From positions 62,001 through 126,000 of the forward strand of contig PDHQ01000006.1 of assembly GCA_003339415.1 (NCBI GenBank): 64,000 bases of DNA, given 5' to 3'. Made by a program: the position numbers and the translations under genes. The DNA comes from Ophiocordyceps camponoti-saundersi (nom. inval.). Lineage: Eukaryota; Ascomycota; Sordariomycetes; Hypocreales; Ophiocordycipitaceae. The notes beneath the pieces were generated by a model. It was not told the DNA's origin, searched no databases, and saw nothing but the letters and a program-made list of their open reading frames with translations. Shown piece by piece: positions 56,127 through 64,000 of the stretch. Each line of letters begins with the position of its first letter. The stretch's first letter is position 1.

Positions 56127-56610
56127 CTTTGGGGGTGGCAGATTGAAAGTGGTTTGGTTCAACTAGAAGGGCGAGTCGCAAGCGCGCACAGCGAGCATTT
56201 GCCAGGAGTTTCCATTATGGGAGACGACGGGACGGACTGATGACGACCGGGGCACATGAGTCGGCTCTGCCATGTTTGTCGCTTGTGCGACACATGGCTT
56301 CGCCTTGTCTCTTCCTTTTTTTTTCCTCCTTTCCTTTTTTCTCTCATATCTCTTTCACCGGATTTTCTTCTTGTTTTTGTTGTCCCATGTCGAAGGAAGG
56401 GCATTTGTATATATAATTAGGTACGCCTCCTTGACGGCAGACGGGGCTTCGAGCTGCTGGGGGTGTGAGGAGACTACGCGCAGATGGTGGAACGAAAGAG
56501 AATGGCACCGACATGGATGCTAGAGACAGGCAGGATGGGGCGTGAAAGGCGTCTTTGACGATTTCGATTTGTATGCTTGGCTTCAATCGAGAGTCTGGAA
56601 AGCGCAATTT

Positions 56611-56654
56611 GTGAGTGTGAGTGTGAGTGTGAGTGTGAGTGTGAGTGTGAGTGT
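56611..56654. repeat. GTGAGT hexanucleotide repeat
   Basis: Seven consecutive GTGAGT units. Confidence 0.95.
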
Positions 56655-56999
56655 CTAAGTAAAATGTCTATGTACCTAGGTATGTATGTATGTGTGATGT
56701 TGGCAATGAACATGAATATATTGTCCTACCCTAGAGCAATCGGCGATTATGAGGACGATTTCTGATGTGAAAGAAACGATCGAATGACGACATGGGAGAT
56801 AGCCAGGGACACGAGCCTAGTCCCTACGGGTAGATAGGAGGTAGGCAGAAGGCAATTACTGCCTGAGACAGTACGGATGTGGACTACGAATAGTCGGGTA
56901 TGTCGTGCTCAAGCGAGTGCCTCAGGGGCCTGTAACTGATAGGCCGACATGTGCCTTGGTATGTAATCCGTACTAAGGAGAAAACGGATAGGAGGCGAG

Positions 57000-57056
57000 A
57001 TAGGAGGTGGAATAGGAGGTGCCGAGGTGGAATAGGAGGTGGAATAGGAGGTGGGT
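57000..57056. repeat. GGAGGTGGAATA-type minisatellite
   Basis: Several imperfect copies of a 9-18 base unit built from AATAGGAGGTG and GAGGTGG. Confidence 0.8.
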
Positions 57057-57241
57057 GGGATAGGGTGGGATGGAGGCGGGGCTGGGGGAGAAACACGACA
57101 TTACCTAAGCTATGACGGAAGAGTTGATTCAGCGTGACGTCTGGTCTCCGAGCCTCTGAGGTCATGGCCATGACCATTGACCATTGACGAATAAAAGCAT
57201 CGAGGAGCAGCAGTTTTTTTTAATCACGAAGAGCGCAAGGG

Positions 57242-57797
57242 ATGCCAACCTTCCAACGCAACCGGTTTCGCGGGTCTGCCGATGCCAACACGGCCGGGGC
57301 GCGGTATAGGGTGTTGATCCGCAAGCACCCGTTTCTGGCATTTGGCCTACCCTTCATCTCCGTCGTCGTGGCCGGGTCGTTTGTGCTTACGCAAGCTACG
57401 GCTATTCGGTACGAGAGGCATGATCGGAAGGTGAGGCAGATGAGCAAAGAGGAGGAGTTGGGGATGAGGAGAGGTGGGAGGAGGGTTGACATGCGAGAGG
57501 AGTACAACGTAAGTCCAGGCGACGACGACAATTCTCTTTTCCCTCAATCTGTCCTTTCTCCTTTTCTTCCCTTTGTGTTTTCCTGTTTGCAACTGCATCG
57601 ATGGCTACATCGAGGATGTATGCCACTGCATCGAAGGCATCGCCAGCAGGGAGAGGTCGAAAGAGGTGAAGAAGGGAAAAACCAACATGCTGACGGAGCT
57701 AAATCGATGATAGAGACTTGCAGGGAGGGACCTCGACAAGTGGGAGCAGAAACGTGTGGAGAGGCTACCAGGCGAAAGCGATGGGATCCTGAGATGA
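57242..57797 (+). CDS. COX16: Cytochrome c oxidase assembly protein Cox16
   Basis: Two exons, 57242..57508 and 57714..57797, join in phase 0 to a 116-residue protein. Text RKHPFLAFGLPFISVVVAGS is the conserved single membrane segment of COX16, followed by TQATAIRYERHDRKVRQM and, after the intron, RLAGRDLDKWEQKRVERLPG, the family's conserved C-terminal block. Cox16 is a mitochondrial inner-membrane factor for complex IV assembly, associated with Cox1/Cox2 maturation. The intron is 205 bases with a CTGAC branch point. If unspliced, the frame runs on to about 57940 but loses the conserved end, so the spliced form is preferred. Confidence 0.95.
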
Positions 57798-59020
57798 CGC
57801 TACCGAGACGTCATACGACGCTACCAAGACGTCATACGTTACTCTGTGTTTTGCGGGGGAATAAAAACAACATGGGTTCAGAGGAGAAGAAAAAGAAAGG
57901 AACGGATTCAGAACCCTTTTTCGCCCTGCCGTTGAGTTGAATGGTGGGAGGGTGTGGGTGGCAGGTCGATGAGATCGGGCTAAGAAGCTGTGATCGATGA
58001 GTGTCCACACACACGTCCACCACCAAGAAAACACACAGACAGAAAGGGTCTACGGGAAGGCAAGCCGGACACACAGACGTGACTGATTTGACGGACGGGG
58101 AGCTCCGCCTGGCCTCTATTTACATACTTAGGTGATTGGGGGTCTCTGACCTATCTAGAGCCGTAGCCCGGGACCATCTTTCTGAGCTTCTAATCGTGGC
58201 GAGCTACTAGCTAGGCAGGAAATGGAAGAATCGTCGATTAGACGCGAGCCCCGATGTGGGTGGTCGATGACTTATTTTTTTTTTTCGACCGATTCACTTA
58301 CCTCGATGAGATTGTAGTTTAGCCTTGAATGTCTTCTCTTTCTCTCCCTTGACGTGGTCACAAGAGCATGGGGTGGGCAAAGAGAACGAAGGACATTCTG
58401 GGGCGATGAAACAGGATAGGAAGAAGGTGACGAAGGAGAAACAAGAAGGTAGACATATATACGGGAACAAACAACGGTAAACGGTCTGTCATCATGATCT
58501 GTTTACTGTTAGTTCAATTCCTATTTCTTTTTTTTTTGCTTTTCCCCTGGCATATCGTGATGGTTATGAGGTTTTTTTTTCCTCCTCGCGGGTTTGTTTC
58601 ACTCGTGACGTGACGGTTAGCTTTCCCCTGCTTAGATGGCTGCAGCGAGATGCGAGGCTTGTCATACGTGCAGGAGACGATCTTCATATCTTTTCCCGTT
58701 ACGTGGAACTCTTTATTATTTTTTTTTTTCACACGAGAGCTTCGCGTTTTTTTGCTATGTGTATGTTGGTTGGTTTAACCTGCTGGCGATGGTTGAGGAT
58801 TCGCTTGCATTGCATCTTGCATGGAGATGTAGAAGGTGGGTGATGATGAAGAAGATGATGATGGGAGAGGTTGCGTGGGCTTGCTTTGATGGATGGGGGG
58901 CGTTACTTCATCGAGATGGGAAGCTGTCTTTCGTATTGTATTGCTAGACAGTAGACACGAATGACGTGTGTGTCTTCTTTGTTTTTTTGTTTCCCGCGTG
59001 CGCGTGACTCCTCCCCGCCT

Positions 59021-59051
<31 letters not shown>

Positions 59052-59749
59052 CTGTTTGTGAGTCAAGAGCTGGAGGCGTGGGTGTTTATTGTTTGTCGTA
59101 CCCTCGTATGAGTCTTGGTGTACATATGCACATTAGCGGAACACCCCCCCCGTCTCCCAACTTCCAAACCCCTCCCCATCTTATTAAAAACCTTTTCCCT
59201 CCCTTTTTTTTGCGTCAAACTTCTTCCTTGCTTCGGGGGAAGAAGAGGCGAGCGGGGAGGGGAAAAAAAGGAGATTTCTCACTATGCGGTGAGAACAAGA
59301 GAGAGTGAGAGAGAGGAACAGCTCGTGTATTTGTGATTGATTGTTGTTCTGTAGGTTTCAGCGAATGAGGAAACCGTCTGGGTCATTGTGGTGGATCGTG
59401 TGCTTGTAAGCTGAGGTAATCTCGGAGTGAGAACTGGGTCCCGGTCTTCCCCGCGTTTAGTATGTACCTATGTACATACATACATCCGGCCCGGGGCTTT
59501 CCGGGCGGGGCCAATCGTCAGCTGTGTGGATTTTTTTTTTTCGTGCCTTCCCCAGTTTTGTCTGTGTGTGTTTGTGTGTGTGTGTGTGAAGACTGAAGAG
59601 TCAGTCGAGACGGGCAGAGTCAAGCGAAATACATCCATACAGATCGTACATACATACACGATAACAGACAGACAGACAATACATAGTTATCGCTTCGATA
59701 CTTCATCATCGTCATCGTCATCGTCACCACCACCACCATCATCATCATC
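57798..59749. other. Intergenic, T-rich tracts and simple repeats
   Basis: Contains several poly-T runs, a CT dinucleotide run (about 59029-59051), a TG run (about 59565-59588) and a CAT/CAC run directly before the ADE8 start codon (59706-59750). No gene recognised. Confidence 0.5.
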
Positions 59750-59750
59750 A
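59706..59750. repeat. CAT/CAC trinucleotide run in the ADE8 leader
   Basis: Continuous CAT, CGT and CAC triplets end at the ATG of the next gene. Confidence 0.8.
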
Positions 59751-60656
59751 TGACCTGCCGCATCGCCGTCCTCGCCAGCGGCAACGGCTCCAACTTCGAG
59801 GCCCTATGCCAAGCCGTGGCAGACGGTCGCATCTCCTCGGCCGTCATCAGCCGGCTGGTGGTCAACCGAGCGGCGGCCGGGGCCACGGCGCGCGCCGACC
59901 GACACGCCGTACCCTGGGAGTACTTTAACCTCGTCACGCACGGCTTCCAGGCCAAGGGCGAGCGCGATCCGGACCGGGTCCGGCGCGGACGAGAAGAGTA
60001 TGATGCGGCGCTGGCGAGGCGCCTTCTTGAGCCGGCGTCGGAGAGGCCGCACCTGGTCGTCTTGGCCGGTTGGATGCACGTTTTTGGTCCGCGTTTTCTC
60101 GAGCCAATGGCTGAGGCGGGCATTGACGTGATCAACTTACATCCGGCGCTGCCAGGTTAGTGTTTTAGCGTATTTTCCTTTGTCTTTCCTTTTCTTTTTT
60201 CTTCTCATCGCTCTGTCTCTCCTGTCGGGCAATTGTTTTCTTCCCTGTACGGGAGTATTTAGTCCATCGGACTTTTTTTTCCCCTTTTACGCTGATGTTG
60301 TTCGAAAGAGAAGAGGAGGATGAGAAGGAAGAGGAGGAGCAGGAAGAAGCGGAAAAGAAATTATCGTCGTCATTCTAATGTCTAGCCTTCCAGGACAATA
60401 CGACGGCGCGCAAGCCATCGAGCGCGCCTACAAAGACTTCCGAGACGGTCGGCTCGAGCGTAACCGGACGGGGGTCATGGTCCACCACGTGATAAGCAAG
60501 GTGGACGGCGGCGAGCCTATCCTCACGCGCGAGGTGGAATGTCTGCCCGATGACGACCTGGACAGGCTGACGGCGCGGATGCATGCCGTCGAGCATGAGC
60601 TGATTGTCGAAGCCACAGCCAAGCTGGTGGTGTCCCGACAACGAGGGGGACCCTGA
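59750..60656 (+). CDS. ADE8: Phosphoribosylglycinamide formyltransferase (GAR transformylase)
   Basis: Two exons, 59750..60155 and 60394..60656, 222 residues in frame. It starts RIAVLASGNGSNFEAL, the GAR-binding loop, continues with LVVLAGWMHVFGPRFL and INLHPALPG (catalytic Asn and His), and after the 238-base intron QYDGAQAIERAY and VMVHHVISKVDGGEPIL, with the catalytic Asp. It transfers a formyl group from 10-formyltetrahydrofolate to glycinamide ribonucleotide, the third step of purine synthesis, in the cytosol. Length and order match yeast Ade8. A short insertion rich in charged residues (about 68-95) is common in fungal forms. Confidence 0.97.
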
Positions 60657-61423
60657 TCAGCATCAGCCCAGATGTGATGACGATGACGATGACTTGTCTC
60701 TCTCTACTCTCCGCGGGAGTCGGCTCCGCGGGATTACCGAAGCTGACAATTTTGGTTGCTGTTTTTTTTCCCCCTTCCTTTTCCTTCTTTTCTTTCCTTC
60801 TCATACCCTTGCCCAACCGAAATCAGCCCTTGAAGTTGCGCCCGACGGGTAGCGGGTCAGGACCCAGGGTCAGGACCAAGGGTCAGGGGAGAGGGGGGTC
60901 CAGCCCAGAGGGTCGGGAACGTTGATGGCGGCGCCGGGAGGTCGGAAATGGGACGTGGCAGGGGTCCCCTTCTCTACGAGAGACAACGGAGAGCCAAGGG
61001 GCATTCGCCGCGGACACGTTCCTTTCGATTGTGGCAGTCTGTGTGTTTTGTTCTCGAACGAACGAACGAACGACTTGACTGTCGTTTTTTTTACACCACC
61101 CTCCCCCCCTTTTCCTTCTGCTTTTTCTCCTCCTTTTGTTTTCTACTACGATTATCCGCTAGATGATAGGTCCGACGGATAAGTGCACCAGGGGCTGGAG
61201 CTTTACTTCTTTGCTTTTTCCTGTCTATGTGTGTGTTGTTTTTTTTTTAATTGGAAGGCTTCTGCCAGGGCCAGGAACCGACGAAGTCTTTGCTTTTTTT
61301 TTTCGCTCCCATAATTCCTTTTTCCCCCTTTTTCTCACTCTTGGGCGCCGACGGAGTGGTCGCCGTCTCGGAATTTGGCAGTTCGCCTAAGGGTCGTGCC
61401 AAGGTTCAGGTCGAGGCAGAGGC

Positions 61424-61451
61424 AGGCGGGCGGGCGGGCGGGCGGGCGGGC
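61424..61451. repeat. GGGC tetranucleotide repeat
   Basis: About six GGGC units. Confidence 0.85.
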
Positions 61452-62897
61452 CGGTCTAAGGCGCCATTCTCCGGATTTAGCTGTCATGTGCATTTTGCAT
61501 GCTTAGAAATGGGTAGCGAAGGGGAAGGGGGAGGAGGAGGAGCGATTGGATGATGCCATGATGGGGGGAGGATTTGCTTCAGGTTAATTGATGGTGATGG
61601 TGAGTGCCGGTTCCGAGGGATGGGAGCGGGAGTCGGATTTTGCGTACATGTCAGTTGTTGTCCTGCATGTATGTATCCGGCTGTACGGAGTACTATGTGC
61701 GGATGCATGCATGTATGTACGTCTGAATGTGTGTATCATGTATGTATGAATGCTGTGATTTATACATGATGGGGTGGCATTACATATGGGGAGGTGGTCT
61801 GTATCCGTAGACGGGCACGTATGTATGTACGTGTATATCCGTATGCAGGTAGATAGACGCATACGTATGCACATGCATGTAATATAAAAGACGGATATAA
61901 AAAGAGGCTTCACTTGTCTGTATCGCATCTCTAGAGTCTAGATTCTATCCGCAGAGTCTAGTGATATCATGATAATATTATGCCGTGCAGCCTTCGGAGA
62001 GACGAGACGCAGGGTTGGAATCGGCAGTCGCACATGGGGAGACTTGTATGTAGGTAGTACGAATAGGGGGAAAGAAGAGAGTGGGTGAGTGAGTGAGTGA
62101 GTGAGAGAGAATGTCCGTAAGAGGGAGGGAGACTTGGGGATGCGCTGGGATGCGATGCGATGCGATGCGCGCTTTACTTTTCCTGAATTTTTCTTTCTTT
62201 TTTATTTCTATACTGAGTTTTTCTTTTCCAGAGTAGGTATGTATGTATGTACCTACATGAATATTGTGTGCTGTTGCCTGTCTGTGTGTCGTCGATGGTA
62301 CCTTATTATCTGGTTCCGGAGACGCGGAAGGGTGGCTGAGGGGGCGCGGACAGGGGATTGGAAAATGGGACAGGATGGGATGGACGGGGGGGAGAAGAGA
62401 GAGAGGGGGAGGGGCGTGGGAAGATGGGCGGCCTCGATAGATTGAAGAGAGTTGCTTTCCCGAACAACAATGCATCTTATCATCTATCCCGGCTACGGGG
62501 GGACCCACGGTAGAGAGTGAGGGCGGAGGCGGAGGCCGAGGCGAATGGATGGATGGATCGAGGGATGGATCGGTGGACGAGGAGCAAAGAGAAACGGGCG
62601 ATGGCTGAACGGGGATACTTTTCCACGGTTGCGGCGAAGCGACATTTGCTCGGCGACTGGATACAAATGATACGATGGGAGAGGGGCGGTTACGTGTGAG
62701 TGGTGGTTTTTGTTTTGAAGGGGGTGAAGGAGGCTGCGGCGGTGTCGCCAAGGATTAAGGATTTGGGGTGGGAAGGAGAGGAAAATGGTAGGATTCTCTT
62801 TTTGGGGATTTTTTTTGGAGGAGGGAAAAGGAAAGATGGGAAGGGGAAGAGTGGGAAAAAGTAAGGATGGCATAGATGGTTTGCATGCATTGGTTAA

Positions 62898-62970
<73 letters not shown>
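62898..62970. repeat. GAAA tetranucleotide microsatellite
   Basis: About eighteen consecutive GAAA units. Confidence 0.95.
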
Positions 62971-62971
<1 letters not shown>

Positions 62972-63475
62972 CGAAGTAGAAGACGTGATGTGATGGATGG
63001 ATGGATGGATGAATGGGATGGGATGGGATGAGATGGATGGAGTGAAGGTTTAGGCGGCACTACTGCGAGGTACGAGGCACACGAGACAGGAAGAGGTTTA
63101 GTTTTCTTGCATGCAATGCATGTAATGCATGTATGTACGGACGGGATATGTATGTAGGTGAGAAAAGGAAAGAATGAATAGGAGGAAGAAGGGTCAAGAG
63201 AGAGGGATGGAAGTGAATTGGATCAGAAGGATGATCAACAGATGGAATCAAGCGATGGAATCAGGAGATGGAGTGAAAGAGAGAGAAGAAGAGAGAAAGA
63301 AGAGATCATGATGCATACGTCATTGGCAGAATAGGGATCCGCAGGGGGGGGGGGGGGGAGAGAGAAGGAGGGGAAGGAAAAAAAGGGAAGGAAGACCTTT
63401 TGCTCACCGCGGTGCAACCTGCCTCTCAACCTCTTTCCATCTGCTCTCTCTACTCCCACCAGGGTGTGTCTGTGA

Positions 63476-63557
63476 AGGGGGGGGGGGGGGGGGGCCACCC
63501 CCCCCCCCCCCCCACAAACCCCCCCCCCCCCCCCCCCCCCCCCCCCNNNNNNNNNTT

Positions 63558-63592
<35 letters not shown>

Positions 63593-63644
63593 CTCCCCGG
63601 CGGCATCGCGCCCCCCCCCCGCCCTCCCCGGTGCCGCCTGTCGG

Positions 63645-63687
<43 letters not shown>

Positions 63688-63690
63688 AAG
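63476..63690. other. Homopolymer tracts around an assembly gap (9 N at 63547-63555)
   Basis: A G run, then C runs, nine N, a T run of more than 30, and a G run of nearly 40. Such a string is unlikely in a single native locus and suggests poor consensus quality. Confidence 0.85.
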
Positions 63691-64000
63691 AGCTACTCCG
63701 CGGATGACCAAGCCATTCTCTCTCTCTCTCTCTTTCTTTCACTAACCCAAGGCAAACGCGTCTCTCTTCTACAGCGACATCGGTTTCACCGCCGTGTACA
63801 CCGACAGGACAACAAGAGAGAGAGAGAGTCAACAGCAGGGCGAGCGTGTTTTTTTTTTATTTTATTCCCGTCTTTTTCTTTTTATTTCTTTTTTTTCTCT
63901 CACTTTTGATTTATTAAGCTCTCTTTGCTTCTTTCCCCGTCTTTTCTTTTCTTGTTGGTCTGACTCACACACCCTCCCCTGTACATACACACCACCCCCC

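Larger units (their letters stand above)
56127..57241. other. Intergenic with two minisatellite-like tracts
   Basis: Holds a GTGAGT hexamer repeat (56611-56654) and GGAGGTGGAATA-type repeats (about 57000-57056). No gene recognised. Confidence 0.5.
60657..64000. other. Long low-complexity intergenic end of the window
   Basis: No gene recognised on either strand. It is dominated by simple repeats, homopolymers, CATGTATGTA-like motifs and an assembly gap. Open frames here follow repeats and lack motifs. Confidence 0.55.

Noticed and set aside
61978..62751. 257-residue Pro/Ser-rich minus-strand frame
   Set aside because: Built from simple repeats (GTGA, GATGC, GGAT) with no protein-like features.

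Overview
This window is nuclear DNA of a filamentous ascomycete, most likely a sordariomycete of the Hypocreales. The evidence is the gene structure (introns of about 50-100 bases, GTAAGT-like donors, CTAAC/CTGAC branch points) and the gene content: a PNP-NACHT-WD40 NLR, an ascomycete laccase ending in DSGL, UstYa-family proteins and enterotoxin-A-like secreted proteins. The order is inferred, not proven.

Left arm (1-4.7 kb). Three genes on the minus strand look like the edge of a dikaritin-type RiPP (ribosomal peptide) cluster. The precursor runs off the left end. It has a signal peptide followed by at least 13 near-identical units, each with a conserved ADEAW(K/R)F core and each ending in a Kex2 site (KR or RR). 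Upstream, co-oriented, are two UstYa-type (DUF3328) membrane proteins with HxxHC motifs. This is the most interesting system here.

4.7-31 kb is gene-sparse accessory sequence: a three-pass membrane protein, a class-C beta-lactamase-like serine hydrolase, two small cysteine-rich secreted proteins, a type I metacaspase, a pair of large secreted proteins (the first resembling heat-labile enterotoxin A chains but lacking the NAD-binding arginine), a partly resolved minus-strand gene, and a short-chain dehydrogenase.

30-43 kb is a defence and decay block: an intact PNP-NACHT-WD40 NLR, a frameshifted NRPS module relic directly behind it, a Gypsy-type reverse transcriptase relic abutting an RBR ubiquitin ligase gene, and a decayed second NLR.

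43-61 kb is mostly housekeeping: a secreted beta-propeller lactonase-like protein, NC2-beta (NCB2), a sirtuin (HST2), a laccase, MGR2/ROMO1 (five exons, easily missed), a STRIPAK FHA protein (PRO45/Far10/SLMAP type), COX16 and ADE8 (GAR transformylase). The right end (60.7-64 kb) is low-complexity intergenic DNA with an assembly gap. I found no tRNA, rRNA or CRISPR. Exon coordinates were derived by hand from splice signals and phase; where the phases add up to an intact frame this is stated.
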